DNA of 64,000 nt, from positions 62,001 through 126,000 of the forward strand of contig NZ_JOIY01000027.1 in NCBI RefSeq assembly GCF_000720185.1, read 5' to 3'. The position numbers and the translations under genes are program-made. The notes beneath the pieces were generated by a model. It was not told the DNA's origin. It ran no database searches and worked only from the letters and a program-made list of their open reading frames with translations. Positions 24,161-33,261 of this stretch are shown here, piece after piece (the stretch's first letter is position 1; every line of letters starts with the position of its first letter). Origin of the DNA: Streptomyces sp. NRRL S-340. GTDB lineage: Bacteria; Actinomycetota; Actinomycetes; Streptomycetales; Streptomycetaceae.

Positions 24161-25369
24161 GTGCAGCCAGCCAGTGAAACCCCCGACAGGCCGACCGGCC
24201 GCTTCCACCGGGCCCGTGCCCTCTACCGGAACGTCTCCAAGCGCAGGACCGCCTGGCTGCTGCTCAAGGACACCGTCAACTCGTGCATGGAGTACCGCAT
24301 CCTCGGCCTCGCCGCCGAGGCCGCCTTCTTCACCCTGCTCTCCGTGCCCCCGCTGCTGCTCAGCCTGATCGCCCTGCTCTTCTACGTCGACTCCTGGACC
24401 GGCGCGCACACCATCGCCAGCCTGGAGCGCAACATCATGGACGCCTCCCGCACGGTCCTGTCCGACCAGGGAGTCAAGGAGATCACCCAGCCGATCCTGC
24501 GGGACGTGATGCAGGGCGGCCGGCCGGACATCATCTCCATCGGGTTCGTGTTCGCCCTGTGGTCGGGCTCCCGCGCGGTGAACGTCTTCATCGACACCAT
24601 CACCGTCATGTACGGCCTCGACGGCGTGCGCGGCATCGTCAGGACCCGCCTGATGGCCTTCCTGCTCTTCGTGGTCGCGCTGCTGATCGGCTCCGTCGCG
24701 CTGCCGCTGATGGTGGCGGGACCGGACGCGGTGGTACGGGTCGTGCCCTGGTCGACGACGGTCGTGCAGGTTCTGTACTGGCCCGTGGTCATCGTCCTGT
24801 CCATCGCCTTCCTCACCACGCTCTACCACGTGTCCGTGCCCGTGCGCTCCCCGTGGATCGAGGACGTGCCCGGCGCGCTGGTCGCCCTGGCCATGTGGGT
24901 GGTGTGCAGCTTCGTCCTGCGCATCTACCTGACCAGCACCGTCGAGGGACCCACGATCTACGGCTCGCTGGCCGCGCCGGTCGCCGTGCTGCTGTGGATC
25001 GGCGTGTCCGCGTTCGCCGTGCTCGTCGGGGCGGCGGTCAACGCCGCCATCGACCGGGTCTGGCCCGCCGCTGCGACCGCCGCGGCCCGCGCCGCCAACG
25101 AACGGGTGCGCGAGGCGCAGATCGCCGAGTACGTCGCCCGGGCCGCCGCCGTCCGCGGGGCGGACCCGGACGCCTTCGACGACGACGCCGACGACACCGA
25201 CGACGCGGACGGCCTGGGCGACGCCGACATGCCCTCCGAGTTCCCCGAACGCTGGTCGCGCTTCCTGCCCCCGGAGGACGTGACCGCGCGCCTGCGGGCG
25301 CACGCGAAGAGCACCCAGGCGCGCGGCCCGCACAAGGAGGACGGGAACGGGCCGGCGCCGCACGAGTGA
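24161..25369 (+). CDS. YihY/BrkB-family inner-membrane protein
   Basis: A 402-aa integral membrane protein with about six transmembrane helices, among them AAFFTLLSVPPLLLSLIALL, a helix near LMAFLLFVVALLIGSVALPL, and PVVIVLSIAFLTTLYHVSV. The family motif region IYGSLAAPVAVLLWIGVSAF is present. The C-terminal 100 residues are cytosolic and rich in Asp (DDDADDTDDADG). BrkB was once called an RNase BN; that assignment was wrong and the function remains unknown. The GTG start gives MQPASETPDRP; long open frames upstream belong to antisense DNA of the AidB-like gene. Confidence 0.85.
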   Translation: MQPASETPDRPTGRFHRARALYRNVSKRRTAWLLLKDTVNSCMEYRILGLAAEAAFFTLLSVPPLLLSLIALLFYVDSWTGAHTIASLERNIMDASRTVLSDQGVKEITQPILRDVMQGGRPDIISIGFVFALWSGSRAVNVFIDTITVMYGLDGVRGIVRTRLMAFLLFVVALLIGSVALPLMVAGPDAVVRVVPWSTTVVQVLYWPVVIVLSIAFLTTLYHVSVPVRSPWIEDVPGALVALAMWVVCSFVLRIYLTSTVEGPTIYGSLAAPVAVLLWIGVSAFAVLVGAAVNAAIDRVWPAAATAAARAANERVREAQIAEYVARAAAVRGADPDAFDDDADDTDDADGLGDADMPSEFPERWSRFLPPEDVTARLRAHAKSTQARGPHKEDGNGPAPHE

Positions 25370-25400
25370 GGGCCCCGGGGGCCTCGGGGCTCCCGGGCCC
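25370..25400. terminator. GC-rich hairpin between convergent genes
   Basis: GGGCCCCGGG pairs with CCCGGGCCC across a short loop in the 34-bp gap between the YihY and SDR genes. It can serve both directions. Confidence 0.5.
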
Positions 25401-25403
25401 GGC

Positions 25404-26335
25404 TCACGGCCTGTCCCACGCCCCGGCCGCCGCCGCTTCCCGCGCGAAGCAGGCGAAGTCCCGCGGCTCGCGTCCGAGCACCTGCCGCACCCCGTGCGAC
25501 AGGGAGGAGTTCCGGCCGTCCAGCAGCGTCCCGAACAGCTCCACCAGGAACTCCGCCTCCTCGGCCGGCACCCCCGACCGGGCCAGCATCTCCCCGTACG
25601 CCGGCACCGGCACCGACCGGTACGTCAGCGCGCGCCCGGCCGCGGCGGCGGCCTGCGCGACCGCGTCGCCGAACGAAAGCAGCCGGGGTCCGGACACCTC
25701 GACGACCTGTCCGGCGTACCGGTCGCCCGAGGTCAGCGCGGCCACCACGACGTCCGCTATGTCCCGCACGTCGACGAACGGCTCCCGCACGTCACCGGCC
25801 GGGAACACCAGTTCCCCGCTTCGCCGCAGTTCCTCGGCCAGCGGGCCCTCGCTGAAGTTCTGTGCGAACCAGGCGGCCCGCACCACCGTCCACCGCGCGC
25901 CCGACGCGCGCAGCGCCTCCTCCGTGGGCAGCGCCTGCTCCTCGCCCGCGCCGACAGCAGCACCAGCCGCCCTGCGCCGAGCGCGACCGCCTCGCGGGCC
26001 AGCCGCCCGACCGTGTCCGCCGCGTCCGGTGCGCCGACGTCCGACGGGTGCACCAGGTAGGCCGCGTCCGCGCCGCGCAGCACCGGCGCCCACGTCGTCG
26101 CGTCCCGCCAGTCGAAGCCGTGCGACCGGGACGCCGCCCGCACCGTCAGGCCCGCCGCCGCGGCCGCCGCGGCGACCCTGCTCCCCGTACGGCCGGAGGC
26201 GCCGGTGACCACCACGGTGGTCCCCCGCGCCGGCCGCGCGCCGGTCCGTACGCCCGACGCGTTCCGTACGTCCTGCGCGTTCGGTACGTCCTGCGTGTTC
26301 GGTACGTCCTGTGCGTTCCGCGTGTTCTGTGTCAT
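25404..26335 (-). pseudogene. NAD(P)-binding SDR/NmrA-type oxidoreductase with frameshift
   Basis: The N-terminal half (from the ATG at 26335) shows the Rossmann motif VVVTGASGRTGSRVAA and runs to GRLVLLSAR. The C-terminal half continues in another frame as GEEQALPTEEALRASGARW and ends AGAWDRP. Joining them needs one extra base in the CCC run at 25945-25947. With that base the product would be a normal NmrA/SDR-like protein of about 310 aa. This is either a real inactivating deletion or a sequencing error in a GC run. The N-terminus contains three six-residue repeats (NAQDVP-like). It is divergent from the AraC-type regulator, which probably controls it. Confidence 0.8.
26262..26315 (+). repeat. 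three 18-bp tandem repeats at the SDR N-terminus
   Basis: Units at 26262-26279, 26280-26297 and 26298-26315 differ by one to three bases; a degraded fourth follows. They encode the NAQDVP/NTQDVP repeats before the Rossmann fold. Confidence 0.85.
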
Positions 26336-26404
26336 GCGGACAGTCAACTGCCGGGCCCCGTACGGGAACCATCGCCGAACCGCTCGCGCGCATAAGCGCC
26401 TGTC

Positions 26405-26410
26405 TACGCT
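26405..26410 (+). promoter_or_regulatory. -10 box for leaderless AraC-type regulator
   Basis: TACGCT ends six bases before the ATG at 26417. The divergent SDR start is only 81 bp away, so both promoters share this short control region. Confidence 0.45.
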
Positions 26411-26416
26411 GTCCGC

Positions 26417-27373
26417 ATGGACGCACTCGCCGGCCTCCTGGAGGGCCCCCGCGCGCGCGGCGCCTTCATGATCCGTGCCTGCCTGGAGCCGCCGTGGGCG
26501 GTACGCGTCGAGGACGAGGCCCCGCTCACGGTGATGCTGATGGCCCGCGGCCACGCCTGGATCGTGCCCGACGGCGGCGAGAAGGTGCGCATCGGCCCCG
26601 GCGACCTCGCCATCGCGCGCGGCCCCGGCCCGTACACCTGCGCCGACGACCCCGGCACGGCGCCGCAGGCGCTGATCCTGCCGGGCGGCGAGTGCAGTCA
26701 CCCCGACGGCCGTTCCCTGAACGGTTCCATGGACCTCGGGGTGCGCACCTGGGGCGACCGGATCGACGGCGGGACGGTGATGCTGATCGGGACCTACCTG
26801 ATGAAGGGCGAGATCAGCAACCGGCTGCTGGACGCGCTCCCGCCGCTGCTCACCCTGACCCCGGACGTGTGGCAGTGCCCGCTCACCCCGCTGCTCGCGG
26901 ACGAGATCGTGCGCGACGAACCCGGTCAGGAGGTGGTCCTGGACCGTCTGCTCGACCTGCTGGTCATCGCCGCGCTGCGGGCGTGGTTCGCCCGGCCCGA
27001 CGCGGCGGCGCCCGCCTGGTACGGAGCGCTCGCGGACCCGGTCGTCGGCCCGGTGCTGCGGCTCGTCCAGGACGAGCCGCAGCACCCCTGGACCGTCGCG
27101 GCGCTCGCCGCGCGGGCCGGCGTCTCCCGGGCGGCGCTCGCCCGGCGCTTCACCGCCCTGGTGGGGGAGCCCCCGATGGCGTACCTCACGAACTGGCGGC
27201 TGGCTCTGGCCGCCGACCGGCTGCGTGACACCGACGAGCCACTCGCCGCCGTCGCCCGCCAGGTCGGCTACGGCAGCGCGTTCGCGCTCTCCACCGCGTT
27301 CAAACGCGCCTACGGCGTCAGCCCGCAGGAACACCGCACGCGGGTCCCGCGCTCCGGCGCGTCAGGGACGTGA
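26417..27373 (+). CDS. AraC-family regulator (cupin + HTH)
   Basis: A 318-aa regulator. The N-terminal half is a cupin sensor like those of AraC_binding_2/cupin_6 proteins, with [15 protein letters not shown] and [14 protein letters not shown]. The C-terminal 100 residues carry the two AraC helix-turn-helix motifs: [20 protein letters not shown] and the second ending [19 protein letters not shown]. Members with this layout often repress or activate a divergent SDR/oxidoreductase gene, which matches the neighbour. Its last four bases overlap the start of a second AraC-like gene. Confidence 0.9.
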   Translation: MDALAGLLEGPRARGAFMIRACLEPPWAVRVEDEAPLTVMLMARGHAWIVPDGGEKVRIGPGDLAIARGPGPYTCADDPGTAPQALILPGGECSHPDGRSLNGSMDLGVRTWGDRIDGGTVMLIGTYLMKGEISNRLLDALPPLLTLTPDVWQCPLTPLLADEIVRDEPGQEVVLDRLLDLLVIAALRAWFARPDAAAPAWYGALADPVVGPVLRLVQDEPQHPWTVAALAARAGVSRAALARRFTALVGEPPMAYLTNWRLALAADRLRDTDEPLAAVARQVGYGSAFALSTAFKRAYGVSPQEHRTRVPRSGASGT

Positions 27374-28239
27374 GCGGTGTGAGCGGCCTGAGAGGCGTAA
27401 GTGGTGTGAACGGTATGAGCGGCGTGAAGGGCGCGAACGGGGCGTGCAGGGCCCGCGGGACACGCCGGGCGGGGGGAGCGGGCGGTGCGCCCGGCGCGCG
27501 CCGGGCGCCGACCGCTCCCGCGGACGCGGCCCCAGAGCCCGGCGGATACACGGAACGGCCCGCCCGGCTGCCCGGCGCGGTGCTCTGGACGAAGGGCCCG
27601 GCGGCGCCCGGCGCCGGTGCCGGACTCGTCCTGCCGGACGGGTGCATGGACCTGCTGTGGAGCGAGGGGCGGCTGCTGGTCGCCGGGCCCGACACACGGG
27701 CGTACGCCCCCGACGGGCCGTCGGCGCACTGGGCCGGCCTGCGCTTCTTCCCCGGTACGGCGCCCGCCTGCCTCGGTGTGCCCGCGCACGAACTGCGCGA
27801 CCGGCGCGTCGACGTGGCCGACCTGTGGCCCGCCCCGGCGGTGCGGCGGCTGCGCGCCCGCCTGGAGGCGGCGCGGGACCCGGCCGCCGCCCTGGAACAG
27901 GCGGCGCTGGAGCGGGCGGAGTCGGCCGGGCCGCCCGACCCGCTGCTGCGCCGCCTGGTCGCGGCCCTGGACGCGGGACGCCCGGTCGCCGCGACCGCCG
28001 ACGAACTCGGGGTCGGCGCCCGCTGGCTGCACCGGCGCTCCCTGGCCGCCTTCGGCTACGGACCCAAGACGCTGGCCCGGGTGCTGCGGCTCCAGCGGGC
28101 CCTGGCACTGGCGCGGAGCGGGGTGCCGTTCGCGGACACCGCGATCCGGGCCGGATACGCCGACCAGGCCCATCTCTCCCGCGACGTGCGGGAGTTGGCC
28201 GGCGTGCCGCTGGGTGGACTACTCGGCGTCCGCGGGTAG
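27370..28239 (+). CDS. AraC-like regulator with DUF6597-type N-terminus
   Basis: A helix-turn-helix protein of up to 289 aa. The recognisable part starts near residue 58 with [17 protein letters not shown] and [15 protein letters not shown], typical of the N-terminal domain of small AraC-like regulators. The C-terminal HTH region includes [20 protein letters not shown] and [19 protein letters not shown]. The first 25 residues are a GVSG-type repeat that looks like translated tandem-repeat DNA. The GTG at 27370 overlaps the upstream stop (GTGA); a start at the ATG at 27415 is also possible. The 3' end overlaps the convergent VOC gene by 21 bp. Confidence 0.78.
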   Translation: MSGVSGLRGVSGVNGMSGVKGANGACRARGTRRAGGAGGAPGARRAPTAPADAAPEPGGYTERPARLPGAVLWTKGPAAPGAGAGLVLPDGCMDLLWSEGRLLVAGPDTRAYAPDGPSAHWAGLRFFPGTAPACLGVPAHELRDRRVDVADLWPAPAVRRLRARLEAARDPAAALEQAALERAESAGPPDPLLRRLVAALDAGRPVAATADELGVGARWLHRRSLAAFGYGPKTLARVLRLQRALALARSGVPFADTAIRAGYADQAHLSRDVRELAGVPLGGLLGVRG

Positions 28240-28623
28240 CGGCGCGAACAGGTCGACGCCGTTGCCGTCCGGGTCGTGGACGACCGCGTACCGCATCCCC
28301 CAGAACGCGTCCCACGGCTTCAGCTCCCCGTGGTGCCCCGCGCCGACCAACTCCTCGTAGACGGCGTCCACGTCGGCGGGCGTGGCGCAGCGGAAGGCGA
28401 GCGAGACCCGGCCGCCCGCCGCCGGGGGCCGCCACCCGGGATGGAAGGAGCGCACGGTGTCCTCGGTGTCCAGTGCCAGGGTCAGGCCGCCGGGCAACTC
28501 GGCCTCGACGTGCGGCTCTTGTCCGGCGCCCTCGGGGAAGACGAGACCGAGGCGGCGGTAGAAGGCGAGGGAGGCGGCCAGGTCCGAGACGACCAGGCCG
28601 ACCACGGCGAATCGTGGGGTCAT
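28219..28623 (-). CDS. VOC-family (glyoxalase/bleomycin-resistance fold) protein
   Basis: A 134-aa two-module beta-alpha-beta protein. The first module starts [20 protein letters not shown] and the second contains [19 protein letters not shown], ending in [15 protein letters not shown] where the last metal-ligand Asp/Glu position is found. The substrate is unknown and metal ligation is not certain. It is a single gene, convergent with the AraC-like regulator. Confidence 0.85.
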   Translation of the reverse strand: MTPRFAVVGLVVSDLAASLAFYRRLGLVFPEGAGQEPHVEAELPGGLTLALDTEDTVRSFHPGWRPPAAGGRVSLAFRCATPADVDAVYEELVGAGHHGELKPWDAFWGMRYAVVHDPDGNGVDLFAPLPADAE

Positions 28624-28889
28624 GCCGCCACGGTGGCACGGCCGCGTGCCGGCGGTCTTGAAGAAATCGGACGGCCCGGATCAACCCCGCGACGTGACAC
28701 GCCGGTCAGTGACGTTTCTCCGGTGAAGGCGTTCCGCCGTCCGGGTGAGTAAAGGACGCCCCAAGTCCCGATCTCGGCTCGGTCTAGGGATCCTTTTGTC
28801 TCGGCAAAGGGCAGCGGGCCGCCGTTCACCGGCACGCAGCCGCCCCTGGGGGCGCCGCGCGCGCCCGACCCCCCATCAGAGGAGTCACG
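28624..28889. other. promoter region of the isocitrate-lyase-family gene
   Basis: This 266-bp gap holds a relatively AT-rich stretch around 28750-28810 with CTAGGGAT at 28784-28791 as a possible -10 element. No clear -35, operator palindrome or small ORF could be supported. AGAGGAG at 28879-28885 is the ribosome-binding site of the next gene. Confidence 0.35.
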
Positions 28890-29777
28890 TTGACCTACGG
28901 CAAGAAGCTGCGCCAGCAGATCGCCGGGCCGGGTACCACCCCGCTGATCGGTGTCTACGACATGTACTCGGCGTCGATCGCGGCCGAACACTACGACGGC
29001 ATGTTCGTCTCCGGTTTCGGCTTCGCCGCCTCCTACTACGGACTGCCGGACATCGGTTTCATCGCCTGGCCGGACATGGTGGCGTTCGTCCAGCGCCTGC
29101 GGGGCGCCTTCCCCGCGCACCACCTGCTGGTGGACATCGACGACGGCTACGTCGACCCCGAGGTCGCCTGCCACGTGGTGGAGGGACTCGAACGCATCGG
29201 CGCCTCCGGGGTGATCCTGGAGGACCAGAAGCGGCCCCGCCGCTGCGGGCACGCCGACGGCAAGCAGGTGCTGCCGCTCGACGAGTACCTCGCCAAGCTG
29301 GAGAAGGTGCTGGCCACCCGGCACGACCTGGTCGTCGTGGCGCGTACGGACGCCACCGACGAGGCGGACATCCTGCGCCGGGCCGAGGCGCTCGCGGCCA
29401 CCGACGCGGACGTGATCCTCGTCGACGGCATCCGCAGCGTGGACTGGATCCGGCGGGTGCGCGAGGTGGTCGGCGGCAAGCCGCTGCTGTTCAACCAGAT
29501 CGCCGGCGGCAAGTCGCCGCGGCTGTCGCTGGGCGAACTGTCCGACCTGGGCGTGGACGTCGCGATCTACTCCACCCCGTGCCTGTTCGCGGCGCACGAG
29601 GCGATGGACAGCGCGCTCGCCGAACTGCGGCGCGCCGACGGCCGGCTGCCCGAGGTGGACCCCGCCGGTGGCGTGGGCGTAAAGGCGGCGACCAGTCTGC
29701 TGGAGCGCAACATGGCCCACCGGCGGCCCGAGCGCGCGGGTGCGAGCGCCGGCGTGGGCGCGGGCGTCGTCGCGTGA
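28890..29777 (+). CDS. isocitrate lyase / PEP mutase superfamily enzyme
   Basis: TIM-barrel enzyme of 295 aa acting on a 2-oxo-acid or acylphosphonate-type substrate. VDIDDGYVDP holds the metal-binding Asp cluster, EDQKRPRRCGH carries the active-site loop with the catalytic Cys as in 2-methylisocitrate lyase (KRCGH), and VARTDA and QIAGGKSPRLS are conserved. The Cys favours lyase or hydrolase chemistry over phosphonate P-C mutase, which lacks it. The start is a TTG at 28890 with AGAGGAG upstream. Its stop overlaps the start of a small secreted-protein gene. Confidence 0.85.
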   Translation: MTYGKKLRQQIAGPGTTPLIGVYDMYSASIAAEHYDGMFVSGFGFAASYYGLPDIGFIAWPDMVAFVQRLRGAFPAHHLLVDIDDGYVDPEVACHVVEGLERIGASGVILEDQKRPRRCGHADGKQVLPLDEYLAKLEKVLATRHDLVVVARTDATDEADILRRAEALAATDADVILVDGIRSVDWIRRVREVVGGKPLLFNQIAGGKSPRLSLGELSDLGVDVAIYSTPCLFAAHEAMDSALAELRRADGRLPEVDPAGGVGVKAATSLLERNMAHRRPERAGASAGVGAGVVA

Positions 29778-30040
29778 GCGTCCGCCCGCCCCGGCTGCGC
29801 ACCGCGGCCGCGCTGGCGGTGGCCCTGGTCGCCGGTCCGGCGCCCGCCGCGGCGGCCGGCAGCCTCATCACCGTCCTCGACAACTCGCACGCCGACTCCA
29901 TCCTCGAGGTCGACCGCACGGCGAACCTCCAGACCGGCAGCGGCACCGCCGGCAGCGACCACGACGGAAGCGCGGTCGACCTGATGGAGGCCCTCGTGGG
30001 GGCGTCCCGCGGCGGAGCGGGAGAGGAGGACGGTGCCTGA
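29774..30040 (+). CDS. small secreted protein of unknown function
   Basis: An 88-aa protein whose GTG start lies in a GTGA overlap with the lyase-family gene. The first 28 residues form a signal peptide (basic N-region, Ala/Val core, ending PAPAAAAG). The mature peptide of about 60 residues begins SLITVLDNSHADSILEVD and is acidic, with no cysteine. No family is recognised. The coupling to a metabolic enzyme gene is unexpected for an exported peptide; a strong terminator follows at once. Confidence 0.65.
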   Translation: MSVRPPRLRTAAALAVALVAGPAPAAAAGSLITVLDNSHADSILEVDRTANLQTGSGTAGSDHDGSAVDLMEALVGASRGGAGEEDGA

Positions 30041-30062
30041 CCGCCCCGGCACCCCGGCACCC

Positions 30063-30104
30063 CCGGCCGCCCGCCGACCGCGCGCAGCGGCGGCGGGCGG
30101 CCGG
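30063..30104 (+). terminator. 14-bp-stem hairpin terminator
   Basis: CCGGCCGCCCGCCG pairs perfectly with CGGCGGGCGGCCGG around a 14-base loop, 22 bp after the small secreted-protein stop. It ends the two-gene operon. Confidence 0.75.
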
Positions 30105-30327
30105 TGACCGGCGGGTGACCGGCAGACGGTGGGCGCCGAGGGGCCGCGGGGGCGGGGTGCCTGCCGCGGCCCCGTCCCGCCCGCCCGGGGACGCCCGGCG
30201 GTCCCGCCCCGGGCGCCGGCGGCGGAATACCACGAGGCGCAGTGGTGCTCTTGGGTTACCGGGGCTCGTGCGCGGTCGGCCGGGCGCGAGCGGGGTGCAG
30301 CGAGCGCGCTGAAGGGCTGGTGGGCAC

Positions 30328-31968
30328 ATGACGTCGGACCGGACGGCTCCCGTGGTCAGAACGCCGCACGGGGCGGTACGCGGAAGGTACGAGCACGGGG
30401 TGGCCGCCTTCCGGGGGATCCCGTACGCGGCACCGCCCTTCGGCCCCCTCCGGTTCCGGCCGCCCCGGCCGCCCGAGCCGTGGGACGGGGTGCGCGACGC
30501 GGGCGCCTACGGGCCGACCGCGCCGAAACCGCCGTACTCCGAGGCCTTCTCCCAGTACCTGTCCGACCCCTCCGTGCCCGGCGACGACTGCCTCAACCTC
30601 AACGTGTGGACGCCCGACCCGAGTCCCGGGGCCCGGCTGCCCGTCCTGGTGTGGCTGCACGGCGGGGCCCTGACCCGCGGCTCGTCGGCCGTGCCCGTGT
30701 ACGAGGGCCACTCCTTCGCCCGGGACGGTGTCGTCCTCGTCTCCGTCAACTACCGGCTGGGCGTGGAGGGCTACGGACTGTTCCCGGACGCCCCCGCCAA
30801 CCCCGGCCTGCGCGACCAGCTCGCCGCGCTGCGCTGGGTCCACGAGGCCATCGGCGCCTTCGGCGGCGACCCCGGCCGGATCACCCTGTGCGGCCAGTCG
30901 GCCGGTGCCATCAGCACCGGAGCCCTGATCGCCGCCCCGCAGGCCCAGGGGCTCTTCCGGCGGGCCGTGCTGCAGAGCGGCCCGCCCGAGGCCGCCGACC
31001 GCGACAAGGTGCGGCGGATGGTGCGCCGGATGGCGGCCCGGCTGAAGGTCCCGGCCACCGCCGAGGCCTTCGCCGCCGTCGACCGCGGCCTGCTGCTGCG
31101 CACCCAGGCCGAGGTCGGCCGGCTCAGCAGCCCGGTCCTCGGCGGCCCGGCCTTCGGCATCGTCGTCGACGGCGACCTCGTACCCCGTGACCCGCTGGAG
31201 GCGCTGGTCGAGGGGGAGGCCGCCCGCGGCGCCGGCCTGCTGATGGGCTGGACCCGCGACGAGTACCGGCTGTGGCTGGTGCCCGGCGGTCTGCTGGAGC
31301 GCGTCGACCGGCTCGGCCCGGTCGCCCTGGCCGGTGCGATGGCCCGCTGCCACTGCGGGCACGAGGTGGTCCGCGGCTACCGCTCCCTGCGGCCCCGGGC
31401 GGGCGCCGCCGAGATCGTCGGCCAGCTGGTCACCGACCACCTGCTGCGCCGCCCGCTGCACCGGCTGGCCGACGCCCGCGCCGGGTCCGCGTACGTGTAC
31501 GAGTTCGCGTGGCCGTCCCTGCTGCCCGGTCTCGGCGCCTGCCACGCCCTCGAACTCGGCTTCGTCTTCGACACCGGCGACGTGCCGGACGCGCGCCGGC
31601 TCGCCGGCGAGGGCGCCCCGCAGGAACTCGCCGACGCCATGCACGCCGCCTGGGTCCGCTTCGCCACGGACGGCGACCCCGGCTGGGAGGCGTGGGACCC
31701 GGCCCACCCGGTCCGCGTCTTCGGCGACGGGCCGCCGCACACGGCGTACGGTCCGCGGGACGCGGAACTCGCCCTGTGGACCGCCCCGCCCGTTGCCGCC
31801 CCGCCCGCCGCCGGCCCGCCGCCGCTGTCGCGGCCGCACGCCGCACCGGCCGGCGCGGCGGCCGGGGCATCCGTGGGCACTGCGGCCGTCGCCGCCCCGG
31901 CCCGGGGTGCGGAACTGCGCGCGGTGATACGGCGACTGCGCCGCTCCGGCGGCGTCCGGGGCGCGTGA
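30328..31968 (+). CDS. type-B carboxylesterase/lipase
   Basis: Alpha/beta-hydrolase of 546 aa, cytosolic (no signal peptide). VRTPHGAVRGRYEHGVAAF and FRGIPYAAPPFGPLRF open the family fold. EDCLNLNVW is represented by GDDCLNLNVWTP. The nucleophile elbow is CGQSAGAI, the acidic residue is in WTRDEYR, and the catalytic His is in GACHALELGFVF. The last 80 residues are an Ala/Pro-rich tail ending in an Arg-rich helix, unusual for the family. The substrate is unknown. The ATG at 30328 lies 288 bp beyond the preceding gene, so it has its own promoter, which I cannot locate. Confidence 0.9.
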   Translation: MTSDRTAPVVRTPHGAVRGRYEHGVAAFRGIPYAAPPFGPLRFRPPRPPEPWDGVRDAGAYGPTAPKPPYSEAFSQYLSDPSVPGDDCLNLNVWTPDPSPGARLPVLVWLHGGALTRGSSAVPVYEGHSFARDGVVLVSVNYRLGVEGYGLFPDAPANPGLRDQLAALRWVHEAIGAFGGDPGRITLCGQSAGAISTGALIAAPQAQGLFRRAVLQSGPPEAADRDKVRRMVRRMAARLKVPATAEAFAAVDRGLLLRTQAEVGRLSSPVLGGPAFGIVVDGDLVPRDPLEALVEGEAARGAGLLMGWTRDEYRLWLVPGGLLERVDRLGPVALAGAMARCHCGHEVVRGYRSLRPRAGAAEIVGQLVTDHLLRRPLHRLADARAGSAYVYEFAWPSLLPGLGACHALELGFVFDTGDVPDARRLAGEGAPQELADAMHAAWVRFATDGDPGWEAWDPAHPVRVFGDGPPHTAYGPRDAELALWTAPPVAAPPAAGPPPLSRPHAAPAGAAAGASVGTAAVAAPARGAELRAVIRRLRRSGGVRGA

Positions 31969-31986
31969 CCGGGGCGGGTGGGTCCC

Positions 31987-32018
31987 GGGCCGCGCGGGTT
32001 CGGGGCCGCGCGGGTTCG
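31987..32018 (+). repeat. two 16-bp tandem repeats
   Basis: GGGCCGCGCGGGTTCG occurs twice in direct succession just after the esterase stop codon. Confidence 0.8.
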
Positions 32019-32019
32019 G

Positions 32020-32038
32020 GCGCCCCGACGCGGGGCGC
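32020..32038. terminator. hairpin between convergent esterase and mmuM genes
   Basis: GCGCCCC and GGGGCGC form a perfect 7-bp stem with a 5-base loop in the 136-bp gap. Confidence 0.5.
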
Positions 32039-32104
32039 GGGCTCGGGATGCGTGAGACGGAGATGCGCGGGTCCGGCGGGTGAGTCCGGGTCGGGCGAGT
32101 CCGG

Positions 32105-33043
32105 TCACCCCGCCCGCAGCGTGCGGGCGAGCTGCGCGATCGTCGCCGGGCCGACCCGGCAGCAGCCGCCGATCAGACGGGCACCGGCGGCGTGCCACCG
32201 CTCGGCCCGGTCCGGGGTGAGCGTGCGGCGCCCGGTCCAGGAACGGGACCGGGCGTCCCAGACCTCACCGCTGTTGGGATAGGCCACGACCGGCTTGCCG
32301 GTCACCCGGGCGGCCGTCTCGACGGCGGCTTCCACGTCGTCGGGGGCACAGCAGTTCACGCCGACCGCGATCACCTCCTCGACCCCGGCCGCCGGCCCGA
32401 ACGCCTCCTCCAGGGGCTGCCCGGCCCGCGTGCGGGAACCGTCGACCGTGTACGACAGCCAGGCCGGCACCCCCAGCCCCCGTACGGCCCGCAGCAGCGC
32501 GCTCGCCTCGTCGGCGTCCGGCACCGTCTCCAGGGCCAGTACGTCGGGCCGGGCGGCGGCCAGCACCTCGAGGCGGGGCCGGTGGAAGCGCTCCAGCTCG
32601 TCGACGGTGAGCCCGTAGCGGCCCCGGTACTCCGAACCGTCCGCGAGCAGCGCGCCGTAGGGGCCGGCCGAGGCCGCCACCCACAGCGGGCGCGAGACGC
32701 CCTTCGCCCGGGCCCGCGCCACCGCCTCCCGGGCCAGGGCGACGCTCGACGCGATGAGCGCCGCGGCCCGGTCGCGGCCGAACCCGCGCCGCGCCAGCCC
32801 CTCGAAGGTGGCCTGGTAACTGGCGGTGATCACCACGTCGGCGCCCGCCTCGACGTAGGCGAGGTGCGCCTGCGTGATCGCCTCGGGCCGCTCGGCCAGC
32901 AGCCGGGCCGACCACAGGTCGTCCCCGAGGTCGTGCCCGGCCGACTCGAGCTGGTTGGACAGCCCGCCGTCGAGCACGACCGGCCCGGCGGCGAGCGCCT
33001 GGGCGAGTCCGGTGGGGGGCGCGCCGTTCGTGCCGTGTGTCAT
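32105..33043 (-). CDS. mmuM: homocysteine S-methyltransferase
   Basis: Zn-dependent TIM-barrel enzyme of 312 aa that methylates homocysteine to methionine with S-methylmethionine (MmuM type). VVLDGGLSNQLESAGHDL is the family N-terminus. The zinc ligands are the Cys in AVGVNCCAPDD and the pair in LIGGCCRVGP near the C-terminus. A TAGCGT box lies six bases before the ATG on the minus strand, so the transcript is probably leaderless. It stands alone, unlinked to the sulfur operon 15 kb away. Confidence 0.93.
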   Translation of the reverse strand: MTHGTNGAPPTGLAQALAAGPVVLDGGLSNQLESAGHDLGDDLWSARLLAERPEAITQAHLAYVEAGADVVITASYQATFEGLARRGFGRDRAAALIASSVALAREAVARARAKGVSRPLWVAASAGPYGALLADGSEYRGRYGLTVDELERFHRPRLEVLAAARPDVLALETVPDADEASALLRAVRGLGVPAWLSYTVDGSRTRAGQPLEEAFGPAAGVEEVIAVGVNCCAPDDVEAAVETAARVTGKPVVAYPNSGEVWDARSRSWTGRRTLTPDRAERWHAAGARLIGGCCRVGPATIAQLARTLRAG

Positions 33044-33170
33044 GCCACGACGCTAGGCCCTGCCGTCGCATTCCCGCCCACCGGGCGACCCCGTGCCGCA
33101 CTCCCGCCACACCCGGAGCACGCGCCCGACGCCGCGCGGCCCGCCCGCCGGGCGGACGACGGGCGAGGTC

Positions 33171-33249
33171 GCGGCCTCGGGCGCCGCCCCGGCCTCCGCC
33201 GTCCCCGCCTCCGCCGCTGCGGCCTCGGGCGCCGCCCCGGCCTCCGCCG
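33171..33249 (+). repeat. 31-bp direct repeat, two copies
   Basis: The same 31 bases beginning GCGGCCTCGGGCGCCGCCCC occur at 33171-33201 and 33219-33249. The copies are 48 bp apart start to start, in an Ala/Pro-rich low-complexity tract between mmuM and the hydrolase remnant. Confidence 0.8.
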
Positions 33250-33261
33250 CCGCCCCGCCCC

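Noticed and set aside
28890..29777. Phosphonate biosynthesis (PEP mutase) locus
   Set aside because: The catalytic Cys loop RRCGH points to the lyase branch, and no phosphonopyruvate decarboxylase or other phosphonate gene is nearby.
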